Assembly: GCA_018695085.1 (NCBI GenBank)
Contig: JABHOU010000547.1
Coordinates: forward strand, 1 to 12,120
Length of the DNA: 12,120 bases
Direction of reading: 5' to 3'
Source of the DNA: Opitutia bacterium
GTDB taxonomy: Bacteria > Verrucomicrobiota > Verrucomicrobiia > Opitutales > Seribacteraceae
Shown here: in pieces, positions 1 to 6,251 of the stretch
Layout: each line of letters opens with the position of its first letter
How positions within the stretch are numbered: the first letter of the stretch is position 1
Position numbers and translations under genes: made by a program
Notes under the pieces: model-generated
Seen by the model: only the letters and a program-made list of their open reading frames with translations
Told to the model about the DNA's origin: nothing
Databases searched by the model: none

Positions 1-315
1 CTGGACAAATTTCTCGGGCGACCTGAATTCGATCCTCACGGCGATCCCATACCTACAAAGAACGGAAAATTTGCAGAACGGCGAATCCGCAACTTGTTGG
101 AGTGCCAAAGCAAACAAACCCGCACAATCAAACTTTTGACTGACCAGAGCACCGATTTTCTGAACTTCGCAAGAAGGAAGGGATTAGTCCCCGGAACCTC
201 GGTCGAAGTTACCAACCGCGATTTAATTTCTGATGCGGTAGAATTGCGAGTTGGTAAGAAAAAGTCTTTTACTCTCGGCTCGAAAGCAGCCAAAAAGATT
301 TTAGTTTCAAGCTAG
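1..315 (+). CDS. DtxR/MntR-family metal-dependent transcriptional repressor, 3' part only
   Basis: The reading frame is open at the left edge and ends with TAG at 313-315, giving the last 104 residues. Near its start it carries DPHGDPIP followed by a Lys/Asn/Gly stretch. This matches the P-x-x-(C/D)PHG-x-PIP signature that follows the dimerisation and metal-binding domain in the DtxR/MntR family. The remaining ~75 residues (LLECQSK to the C-terminus) look like the FeoA/SH3-like C-terminal domain: a short beta-rich segment with GLVPGTSVEV, then a basic tail. Known for the family: cytoplasmic dimeric repressors that bind DNA when loaded with Mn(II) or Fe(II) and control metal uptake genes. The DNA-binding helix-turn-helix lies outside the window, so metal specificity and targets cannot be judged. 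The next gene starts 163 bases downstream on the same strand. It need not be a target, because sugar enzymes are not usual members of this regulon. An internal TTG at 94 is not the true start, since the family signature lies upstream of it. Confidence 0.85.
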   Translation: MDKFLGRPEFDPHGDPIPTKNGKFAERRIRNLLECQSKQTRTIKLLTDQSTDFLNFARRKGLVPGTSVEVTNRDLISDAVELRVGKKKSFTLGSKAAKKILVSS

Positions 316-388
316 TTTTGGATAATTGGCATAGCCTCCGCAGTTCGTTAAAAAGCAGTTTTTGAAGCATGAAGTATTAAGTAAAAGA

Positions 389-445
389 GAAAAAAAGTCT
401 TTGCAGGGCATTTGTTTTCCCTCAAGATGATTCTCCCTTTTTTTC
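389..445. repeat. A7/T7 inverted repeat in the intergenic region after the DtxR-family gene
   Basis: GAAAAAAAG at 389-397 is the exact reverse complement of CTTTTTTTC at 437-445, with 39 bases between. A smaller AGGG...CCCT pair lies inside. It sits in the 163-base gap (316-478) between the repressor gene and the TIM-barrel gene. The loop is too long and the stem too A/T-rich for a normal intrinsic terminator. It could be a weak bidirectional termination region or simply low-complexity sequence. I see no convincing promoter or other element in the rest of this gap. Confidence 0.25.
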
Positions 446-478
446 GACCTCATTAAACATCTCCAAACAACCCGAATT

Positions 479-1522
479 ATGGCGAGACCAGTAACTTTAT
501 TCACAGGCCAATGGGCCGACCTTTCACTTCCCGACTTAGCCGCAAAGGCAGCTGAAATGGGTTACGACGGTTTGGAACTTGCCTGCTGGGGCGACCACTT
601 CGACGTGGACAAGGCGGCAGTCTCCAAGAAGTACTGCAACGAGAGGTGGGAAATCCTGAGCGACCATGGGCTGACCAGTTTCGCCATTTCCAGTCACCTT
701 GTCGGGCAAGCCATTTGCGACCTAATCGACGATCGTCACAAAGCTATTTTGCCTGAAGACGTATGGGGCGAAGGTGATCCCGAGAAGGTTCGTCGTCGGG
801 CAGCAAGAAAGATGGCCAAAACCGCCAAGGCCTGCCGGAATTTCATCAATTGCAAACCTGGGCACGGCAAAAAGGATGATTTCCCCGCGGTGGTGAACGG
901 CTTTACGGGGTCCAGCATATGGCACTCAATCTATGCGTTTCCGCCAACCGACCAAGCTTATTGGGAAAAGGGCTATGAAGATTTCGCCAAACGCTTCGGC
1001 CCCATCATGGAGGAGTTCGAAAAGCATAACGTAAACTTCGGGTTGGAAGTCCACCCGACTGAAATAGCCTTTGACATCGCTAGTGCCGAACGAGCGATAA
1101 AGGCCCTTAAGAACCACAAGCGTTTCGGCTTCAACTACGATCCTTCCCACCTCGGGTATCAAGGAGTAGACTATGTCAAATTCATCCGAGACTTCGCTGA
1201 CCGGATCTATCACGTCCACATGAAGGATGCTTGGTGGGGTCATGGAGATGGTTCCGTTGGGGTATTCGGGGGCCACACAACATTCGCCGACCCTCGGCGC
1301 TTTTGGGACTTTCGGTCGGTCGGTCGAGGCGACGTCGACTTCGAAGAGATTATCGTAGCCCTCAACGACGTCGGCTATAAGGGTCCGCTTTCGGTCGAAT
1401 GGGAAGACAGTAGAATGGATCGCTTTCATGGGGCCGAGGAATCATGCGATTTCGTTAAGGAGCTTGCTTTCAAACCCAATGAAATGGCATTCGACTCAGC
1501 ATTCGACAAAGACAACCAGTAA
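479..1522 (+). CDS. Sugar phosphate isomerase/epimerase-like TIM-barrel protein (xylose isomerase-like / AP endonuclease 2 family)
   Basis: This 347-residue protein has the xylose-isomerase-like TIM-barrel pattern and no signal peptide, so it should be cytoplasmic. It starts with a beta strand and the typical LAAKAAEMGYDGLEL helix-strand. Likely metal ligands are Glu190 (GLEVHPTE), Asp221 (NYDPSH), His247 (IYHVHMKD) and Glu307 (LSVEWED), the usual Glu-Asp-His-Glu set that binds a divalent metal for aldose/ketose isomerisation or C3/C4 epimerisation. His224 and His245 are nearby and may contact substrate. The stretch between His247 and Glu307 is long for a tagatose-3-epimerase-type enzyme and contains a Gly/Trp-rich loop (WWGHGDG, HTTFADP) that probably shapes the active site. 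The ATG at 479 was chosen because the barrel begins within a few residues; no Shine-Dalgarno sequence precedes it. The two downstream Gfo/Idh/MocA genes suggest a shared pathway of oxidation plus isomerisation or epimerisation of a sugar or cyclitol. The exact substrate is unknown, and assignment to inosose or keto-sugar metabolism is only inference. Confidence 0.88.
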   Translation: MARPVTLFTGQWADLSLPDLAAKAAEMGYDGLELACWGDHFDVDKAAVSKKYCNERWEILSDHGLTSFAISSHLVGQAICDLIDDRHKAILPEDVWGEGDPEKVRRRAARKMAKTAKACRNFINCKPGHGKKDDFPAVVNGFTGSSIWHSIYAFPPTDQAYWEKGYEDFAKRFGPIMEEFEKHNVNFGLEVHPTEIAFDIASAERAIKALKNHKRFGFNYDPSHLGYQGVDYVKFIRDFADRIYHVHMKDAWWGHGDGSVGVFGGHTTFADPRRFWDFRSVGRGDVDFEEIIVALNDVGYKGPLSVEWEDSRMDRFHGAEESCDFVKELAFKPNEMAFDSAFDKDNQ

Positions 1523-1540
1523 CGATGTCCGATCAAGACA

Positions 1541-1546
1541 TATAAT
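1541..1546 (+). promoter_or_regulatory. Possible -10 element (TATAAT) before the first Gfo/Idh/MocA gene
   Basis: A perfect TATAAT lies in the 47-base gap between the TIM-barrel gene and the next gene, 23 bases before its ATG. No good -35 hexamer is found 16-18 bases upstream, and there is no extended -10 TG. It could be a weak internal promoter or a chance match in an A/T-rich spacer. Confidence 0.2.
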
Positions 1547-1569
1547 TAGTCTGCCGAAAAAATAATAAT

Positions 1570-2730
1570 ATGAAACGTAAACTACGCATGGGAATGGTCG
1601 GTGGAGGTCGCGGAGCCTTCATTGGAGGTGTTCACCGAGCAGCTGCAAACTTGGACGGACAATTCGAACTTGTTGCTGGGGCGTTCTCCTCGGACCCAAA
1701 AAAATCAAAGCTCTCCGGCAAGGACTTCTACGTCGATCCAAAGAGAACTTACTCAAGCTATCAAGAGATGGCCGAAAAGGAAGCCGCCTTGCCTGAAAAC
1801 GAGCGTATCGACTTCGTGACCATCGTGGTACAGAACTACTTGCACTTCGAAGTAGCCAAAACCTTCCTCGAGGCTGGCTTCAACGTGATATGCGACAAGC
1901 CCGTAACCTACGACCTCGAGCAAGCGCGTGAGCTTCGCAAGATCATCAAAAAGTCGAAAAAGGTCTTTGCACTTACTCACAACTATACCGGCTACCCAAT
2001 GGTTAAGTTGGCCCGTGACATGGTCAACAAGGGGGAGCTCGGCGAAATCATAAAAATTGTATGCGAATACCCACAAGGATATGCGATCACCGCGCTGACG
2101 GGTGAGGACAAGGCGATCGCCAACTGGAGAGCCGACCCAAAAGTGGCGGGCATTTCCAATTGCATGGGAGATATCGGCACGCATGCCGAAAACCTAGTCC
2201 ACTACGTAACGGGCTTGGAAATAGACAAGCTCTGTGCCGACCTGTCCGTGAACATTCCAGGTCGCACCCTTGACGACGATGGAAACGTACTCGTCCGCTT
2301 CAAAGGTGGCGCCAGGGGAATAATATATGCGTCACAAGTATCCAACGGCGACGAGAACGACCTAAACATTAGAGTGTACGGAACCAAAAAGTCTCTTGAA
2401 TGGCATCAGGAAGATCCAAACGAACTTTTAGTCAAAGATGCCCGAATACCTCGCACGATCTATAGGAGAGGCAACGATTACATAACTGGAGCCGCTGCCG
2501 CAAACACGCGCATTCCATTTGGTCACCCCGAAGGCTTCATCGAGGCTTTTGCAAATGTATACAACGCCGCCGGGGTCGCCATTCGTGATGAGATCGCGGG
2601 CAAGTTCCCTCGCAAAAGTGGCTATGACTTTCCCGACATTAGGGACGGCATAATTGGAATGGCCTTTATCGAGACTGTCGTGAAAAGCTCAAAGGCAAAG
2701 GAAAAGTGGGTCAAATTTCCCCGCATCTGA
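1570..2730 (+). CDS. Gfo/Idh/MocA-family NAD(P)-dependent oxidoreductase (first of two)
   Basis: This is a 386-residue cytoplasmic dehydrogenase. The N-terminal Rossmann fold begins at once with GMVGGGRGAFIG (residues 8-19), the dinucleotide-binding glycine loop. CDKP at 108-111 holds the conserved catalytic or cofactor-contacting Lys110 of the (E/D)KP motif. The C-terminal alpha/beta domain carries GDIGTHA with Asp201 and His205 in the normal D-x-x-x-H spacing, so the Lys-Asp-His set is intact. Family enzymes oxidise or reduce a hydroxyl or keto group on sugars, cyclitols and glycosides; no substrate can be assigned here. The ATG at 1570 follows an A-rich leader (AAAAAATAATAAT) without a Shine-Dalgarno sequence and places the glycine loop at the usual distance from the start. 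The gene lies 47 bases after the TIM-barrel gene and its stop is 5 bases before the next ATG, so the three are probably co-transcribed. An overlapping frame on the opposite strand is a shadow. Confidence 0.92.
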   Translation: MKRKLRMGMVGGGRGAFIGGVHRAAANLDGQFELVAGAFSSDPKKSKLSGKDFYVDPKRTYSSYQEMAEKEAALPENERIDFVTIVVQNYLHFEVAKTFLEAGFNVICDKPVTYDLEQARELRKIIKKSKKVFALTHNYTGYPMVKLARDMVNKGELGEIIKIVCEYPQGYAITALTGEDKAIANWRADPKVAGISNCMGDIGTHAENLVHYVTGLEIDKLCADLSVNIPGRTLDDDGNVLVRFKGGARGIIYASQVSNGDENDLNIRVYGTKKSLEWHQEDPNELLVKDARIPRTIYRRGNDYITGAAAANTRIPFGHPEGFIEAFANVYNAAGVAIRDEIAGKFPRKSGYDFPDIRDGIIGMAFIETVVKSSKAKEKWVKFPRI

Positions 2731-2735
2731 AAACT

Positions 2736-3821
2736 ATGGCTACCAAAGTAGGAATCATCGGCGCGGGCGGCATGCTCCAATACCACGCGGCAGGCTTTAG
2801 AAAAGCCGATGCCGACATCATCGCCATCTGCGACATGAACGAGGCTGCAGCTGCAAATGCAGCGAAAGAACACGATGTAGCTAATGCTTACAGCGACGTT
2901 GCGGAAATGCTAAACCAGCAACCCGAGCTCGAAGCAGTCAGCGTAATCACTCCCAATCGGTTTCACAAACCTCTCAGCGTGCAACTCCTTGAAGCGGGCA
3001 AGCACGTATTCTGTGAAAAACCGCCCGCATTGAATGCAGCGGAAGTAGCCCAAATGAAGGATGCCGCTGAGACGGCAGGCAAGACCTTGATGTTTAATTT
3101 TAACAACCGAGCAAGACCTGAGTCCTACGCCTTGAGGGATTACATCAAGGGAGGCGAAGTAGGTCGCATAAATTCTGCCCAAGCCAAGTGGATTCGACGT
3201 ACGGGCATACCCGGGTTTGGCGGTTGGTTTACCAATAAGGAACTATCCGGAGGAGGTCCTCTCATCGACCTTTTACATATGGTTGACCTCGCCATGTACT
3301 ACATGGACTACCCTGAACCACAATACGTCCTCGCTCAAACCTTCGACGATTTTATTACGGACAAAGCGTTCAAGGGACCGTGGGGGATACCCGATGTTGT
3401 CGATGGTGCCACGGACGTCGAGAGTGCAGCCCACGGCTTCGCACGGTTCGCAACCGGACAAGTTCTTTCCTTTCAGGTCTCTTGGGCCGAGATGAACAAA
3501 CGTGAGGAAGTTTCCGTTACCTTTCAAGGCACCAAGGCAGGCGGAATGATTCGCAGGCTTTTTGGTTCGGATGGGCTCGACGAGACGGCAATCGACGATT
3601 GCGAGCTCTACGTACAGGAGAATGGTCGCTCGGTGAATCGCTCCATTATCACCGAGGCGAACGAGGATATGGGACGGATCCGCGCCGCCCAGAATTTCAT
3701 TCTTTCCGTAGAAGGCGCCGAGGTGCCACTGAACACCCCGGATCAAGCTTTGTCTCTGATGAAAACGATTGATGCAACCTACGAATCAGCCCGAACTGGG
3801 AAACCTGTCGAGATTAGATAA
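2736..3821 (+). CDS. Gfo/Idh/MocA-family oxidoreductase (second), with shortened Asp-x-x-His motif
   Basis: A 361-residue cytoplasmic protein. KVGIIGAGGM (residues 4-13) is the Rossmann glycine motif and CEKP at 93-96 supplies the conserved Lys95. In the C-terminal domain the segment GGGPLIDLLHMVDLA has Asp178 and His181, two residues apart from each other rather than the usual three (D-x-x-x-H), as if one residue were lost in the catalytic loop. The rest of the fold, including the C-terminal ALSLMKTIDATYESARTG helix typical of the family, looks complete, so this is not a decayed gene. I chose the ATG at 2736 rather than the in-frame GTG at 2706, because the glycine motif then sits four residues from the start and the gene follows the previous stop by 5 bases instead of overlapping it. 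It is only distantly similar to the preceding gene, so the pair may act on different steps, for example one oxidising and one reducing the sugar. The substrate is unknown. Confidence 0.92.
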   Translation: MATKVGIIGAGGMLQYHAAGFRKADADIIAICDMNEAAAANAAKEHDVANAYSDVAEMLNQQPELEAVSVITPNRFHKPLSVQLLEAGKHVFCEKPPALNAAEVAQMKDAAETAGKTLMFNFNNRARPESYALRDYIKGGEVGRINSAQAKWIRRTGIPGFGGWFTNKELSGGGPLIDLLHMVDLAMYYMDYPEPQYVLAQTFDDFITDKAFKGPWGIPDVVDGATDVESAAHGFARFATGQVLSFQVSWAEMNKREEVSVTFQGTKAGGMIRRLFGSDGLDETAIDDCELYVQENGRSVNRSIITEANEDMGRIRAAQNFILSVEGAEVPLNTPDQALSLMKTIDATYESARTGKPVEIR

Positions 3822-3846
3822 ATTTGCAGTAAAATAAATTTCGGTA

Positions 3847-3866
3847 AAGCCTATCCCGCAAGGCTT
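3847..3866. repeat. Small inverted repeat between the operon and its terminator
   Basis: AAGCCT (3847-3852) and AGGCTT (3861-3866) form a 6-bp stem with an 8-base loop, 21 bases before the main terminator hairpin. No T-tract follows. It may add stability to the 3' end of the transcript, or be chance. Confidence 0.25.
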
Positions 3867-3887
3867 AAGAAGCTCCACCACATCCCG

Positions 3888-3917
3888 AAAAGCCGGCGTC
3901 ACGCGACGCCGGTTTTT
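3888..3917 (+). terminator. Rho-independent terminator after the sugar-enzyme operon
   Basis: CCGGCGTC (3893-3900) and GACGCCGG (3905-3912) form a perfect 8-bp G/C-rich stem closed by the tetraloop ACGC. T5 at 3913-3917 follows directly. AAAA at 3888-3891 lies opposite the T-tract, with a G-T wobble between, so the hairpin could also stop transcription coming from the other strand. It lies 66 bases after the stop of the second oxidoreductase gene and separates that block from the sulfatase gene. Confidence 0.88.
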
Positions 3918-3995
3918 CTATTTTGAGAATCAAATTGAAACTCGACATACATCCGTGTCACTTGGTTAATCGTTCCTAGACCACGCACCAATGTC

Positions 3996-5489
3996 ATGAA
4001 CTTCATTTTCACATTGATTTCCTTGCTATGCCTCAGCCTAGGCATAGCACAAGCAGCAAAGCGCAACATCGTCCTGTTCGTCACCGATGACCAGAGTCCC
4101 GACTTTGGAGCATACGGGAACTCCGCGCTGAAAACACCAAACTTAGATGCTCTCGCCGACGACGGAACTCTCTTCAAGAACGCCTTCTGCACGACCGCCA
4201 GCTGCTCGGCCAGTCGCTCCGTTATCCTTTCGGGGCTGCACAACCATGCCAACGGACACTATGGTCACCAACATAGTTACCACAAATTCAACAGCTACGG
4301 AAACCTCATCACTCTTCCAGTATACCTTTCTCATGGCGGCTATCGCACAGCTCGTTGCGGCAAATATCATGTAGCGCCCGAAAGTATCTACAAGTTCGAC
4401 CAAGCCATCCCCGGCAACTCCCGTAGCCCCGTGGAAATGGCCGAAAACTCTAAAGCCTTTCTCACCGAGGATTCGGAAAAACCGTTCTTTCTCTACATCT
4501 GCACCTCCGACCCTCATCGCGGAGGCGGTTCCGCCAATGAACTTCCCTACAAACCTGACCGCTTCGGCAATCCAAAACCAGGATCTAAGGGCTATCCCGG
4601 CATCAAGGAGGTAATCTACGATCCCAAAAAGGTAAATGTCCCAGGTTTTTTGCCAGACACCCCGACCTGCCGAGCCGAAATCGCACAGTACTATCAATCT
4701 GTTTCACGAGTGGATCAAGGCATCGGTCGCCTAATCGAAATTCTAAAGGAAACGGGCAAATGGGAAGAAACTCTATTTCTCTTTATCGCGGATCACGGTA
4801 TCGCTATGCCAGGAGCCAAAACCACCCTTTATGAAGGCGGCATGCGATCTCCCTGCCTAGTAAGAAACCCATACTTAAAAAAAAGGGGCGTCGCGACAGA
4901 TGCCATGGTCAGTTGGGTGGATCTGGCACCAACCATTCTTGAATTTGCCAATGTACTCGACGGTAAGGGAAAGCTTACTCGATCTACCGAAAAAAGCCTC
5001 GGTATTACGAAGATCAAAGGGGAGCAAAACGGTCGGGCATTAGCACTAGGCAAGTTCCATGGTCGCTCGTTTCTCTCGGTTCTTGATCAAGAAAAAACCA
5101 ACGGTTGGGATCAAGTAAACGCCTCACATACCTTCCACGAGATTACGATGTATTACCCCATGCGCGTAGTTCGGGAAAGGCGCTACAAGTTGATTTGGAA
5201 CATCGCTCATGGCCTGTCCTACCCTTTCGCATCGGACCTATGGGCGGCTCCTACTTGGCAAGCACAGTGGAAGCAGGGAATGAGTGCACCTTACGGTGCC
5301 AAGACTGTTCGAAGCTACATTCACCGACCACCCTTCGAGCTATATGACTTACAAGAAGACCCCCACGAAGGAAAAAACCTCGCCAACTCCCCAAAACATC
5401 AGGAGCTTCTTGCTCGACTTAAGAAAAAGCTGAAAGCCTTTCAGGGGCAGACCAACGATCCGTGGGTCATGAAGTGGCGCTACGAGTAA
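3996..5489 (+). CDS. Exported sulfatase resembling N-sulfoglucosamine sulfohydrolase (heparan N-sulfatase-like)
   Basis: A 497-residue type I sulfatase of the alkaline phosphatase superfamily. Residues 1-20 form a Sec signal peptide (hydrophobic LISLLCLSLGI, then AQA before the likely cut), so it acts outside the cytoplasm. Metal-site residues visible are Asp31-Asp32 (TDDQ), Asp266-His267 (ADHG) and Lys275 (GAKTTLYEGG); Lys123 and His125 lie in CGKYHVAPE, and His174 in DPHRGGG. The nucleophile is predicted to be Cys70 in CSASR (70-74), which must be converted to formylglycine. Against remembered human SGSH the match is unusually close: GAY-NS--TP-LDALA, a CSxSR core, an HxxNGxYG-HQ-HxFNS region, GK-HV-PE--Y-FD and DPHR. 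This points to a heparan N-sulfatase-like subfamily (S1_8 in SulfAtlas, as I recall it), though another aminoglycan or N- or O-sulfate substrate is possible. The C-terminal part (PPFELYDLQEDPHEGKNLA) is the usual sulfatase C-terminal subdomain. It is preceded by a terminator and ends 15 bases from a convergent gene, so it is likely a single-gene unit. No maturase (anSME or FGE) gene is in the window. Confidence 0.92.
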   Translation: MNFIFTLISLLCLSLGIAQAAKRNIVLFVTDDQSPDFGAYGNSALKTPNLDALADDGTLFKNAFCTTASCSASRSVILSGLHNHANGHYGHQHSYHKFNSYGNLITLPVYLSHGGYRTARCGKYHVAPESIYKFDQAIPGNSRSPVEMAENSKAFLTEDSEKPFFLYICTSDPHRGGGSANELPYKPDRFGNPKPGSKGYPGIKEVIYDPKKVNVPGFLPDTPTCRAEIAQYYQSVSRVDQGIGRLIEILKETGKWEETLFLFIADHGIAMPGAKTTLYEGGMRSPCLVRNPYLKKRGVATDAMVSWVDLAPTILEFANVLDGKGKLTRSTEKSLGITKIKGEQNGRALALGKFHGRSFLSVLDQEKTNGWDQVNASHTFHEITMYYPMRVVRERRYKLIWNIAHGLSYPFASDLWAAPTWQAQWKQGMSAPYGAKTVRSYIHRPPFELYDLQEDPHEGKNLANSPKHQELLARLKKKLKAFQGQTNDPWVMKWRYE

Positions 5490-5504
5490 GTATCTCGAGC
5501 AAAT

Positions 5505-6107
5505 CTAAACAATTGTATTCGGAGGTATTTCGATTTGAGGCAAGGGTACCTCGGTTTCCACTTTTGGCGATGTCTCCTCTTCCGTAGAGGATTCCGTGGA
5601 TTGAACTTCAGACTCGGTCGAGGAAACTTCTTCCGGCTTTGCTTCCTCACTTAAAGCATCAGTCGCCTCTTGATTATCATCTCCAGTTGGATTCCATCCG
5701 GCATCTATAGGTGTGTCCTCGGATTCTGCACCCTTGGTAAGATTTTCGAAAAAACGAGTCTGTCCATGTGACTCCTTATCGAAACGAGATTCGTCTTCAC
5801 GGCTCTTCTCAACGTTCTTTACGAACTGGGTATGATTGAATTGCTCAATGGACTCTTTTTCCATTTCGCATTCCTTGAGTCGAGTCTTCAAAACGGACAT
5901 TTTTTGTTGAATCTCGTCTTTCTTGGATTCGTCGTCCGTCTTAAAGGTCTTAAGTTCGTTGATTTCTTCTTTGAATCCGGAAATCTTATTGCGCAACTCG
6001 ATCCTGTGCGCCCGGCGATCCTTGAATAACGGAGGCTTGCCAGGCTTGGGAGGTCTGCCTGTGAACTTGGGAGGCTCTTCTTGCTTAAAGGGGTCATCAC
6101 TCATCAT
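5505..6107 (-). CDS. Hypothetical coiled-coil protein with proline-rich N-terminus and acidic C-terminal tail
   Basis: I do not recognise this 200-residue protein. No signal peptide or membrane segment is present, so it should be cytoplasmic. Three regions are visible. Residues ~1-30 are proline- and lysine-rich (EEPPKFTGRPPKPGKPPLFK). Residues ~33-105 are strongly charged and heptad-like, with basic and acidic residues alternating, and are predicted to form a coiled coil. Residues ~125-195 are rich in Glu, Ser and Thr (repeated ES/TES/STE motifs), low in complexity and probably disordered. Two ATGs occur in tandem (6107 and 6104); the first is given but the second is equally plausible, and no clear Shine-Dalgarno sequence decides between them. 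The gene is convergent with the sulfatase gene, the stop codons being 15 bases apart, and divergent from the TonB receptor gene. Codon use looks genuine, while the overlapping plus-strand frames are hydrophobic shadows. It could be a structural, scaffolding or chaperone-like protein; no function is claimed. Confidence 0.75.
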   Translation of the reverse strand: MMSDDPFKQEEPPKFTGRPPKPGKPPLFKDRRAHRIELRNKISGFKEEINELKTFKTDDESKKDEIQQKMSVLKTRLKECEMEKESIEQFNHTQFVKNVEKSREDESRFDKESHGQTRFFENLTKGAESEDTPIDAGWNPTGDDNQEATDALSEEAKPEEVSSTESEVQSTESSTEEETSPKVETEVPLPQIEIPPNTIV

Positions 6108-6190
6108 ACTAAAGAGAAACCTTATATTTTAGATTGTCAACTCACACAGTAAATTTATGGGTTCCTAATAATTTCAACTTTTAAACAACT

Positions 6191-6215
6191 GTTGCTGGAA
6201 TTTCCATCCAGCAGC
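6191..6215 (+). promoter_or_regulatory. Inverted repeat / hairpin in the leader of the TonB receptor gene
   Basis: TGCTGGA (6193-6199) and TCCAGCA (6207-6213) are perfect inverted repeats around a 7-base loop ATTTCCA. One wobble pair and one G-C pair extend the stem to 9 bp (6191-6199 with 6207-6215). GGAATTTCC (6197-6205) is a second, competing palindrome in the same place. It lies 37 bases before the preferred ATG of the receptor gene at 6252. It could be an operator for a dimeric regulator or a structure in the 5' untranslated RNA. No known riboswitch consensus was recognised. The rest of the 144-base gap (6108-6251) shows only A/T-rich sequence with no convincing paired promoter hexamers. 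Confidence 0.4.
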
Positions 6216-6251
6216 CAATGGAAGCTAAACTTAAGAATATTTTCGAACAAA

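Noticed and set aside
926..1429. 167-codon minus-strand open frame
   Set aside because: Antisense to the TIM-barrel gene, whose catalytic residues are all in place; no family features.
2706..2735. GTG start for the second oxidoreductase
   Set aside because: It overlaps the upstream gene and adds ten residues before the Rossmann strand; the ATG at 2736 fits the family better.
4143..4697. 184-codon minus-strand open frame
   Set aside because: Lies wholly within the well-supported sulfatase gene; its translation shows no recognisable motif and is a shadow.
6121..6140. TTGACA and TATAAG on the minus strand upstream of the coiled-coil gene
   Set aside because: Each resembles a promoter hexamer, but the two are not correctly spaced relative to each other, and neither has a good partner at 16-18 bases.
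6192..6251. TTG-initiated N-terminal extension of the TonB receptor
   Set aside because: It would add 20 residues before the signal peptide and overlap the leader inverted repeat; the ATG at 6252 gives a more normal N-terminus.
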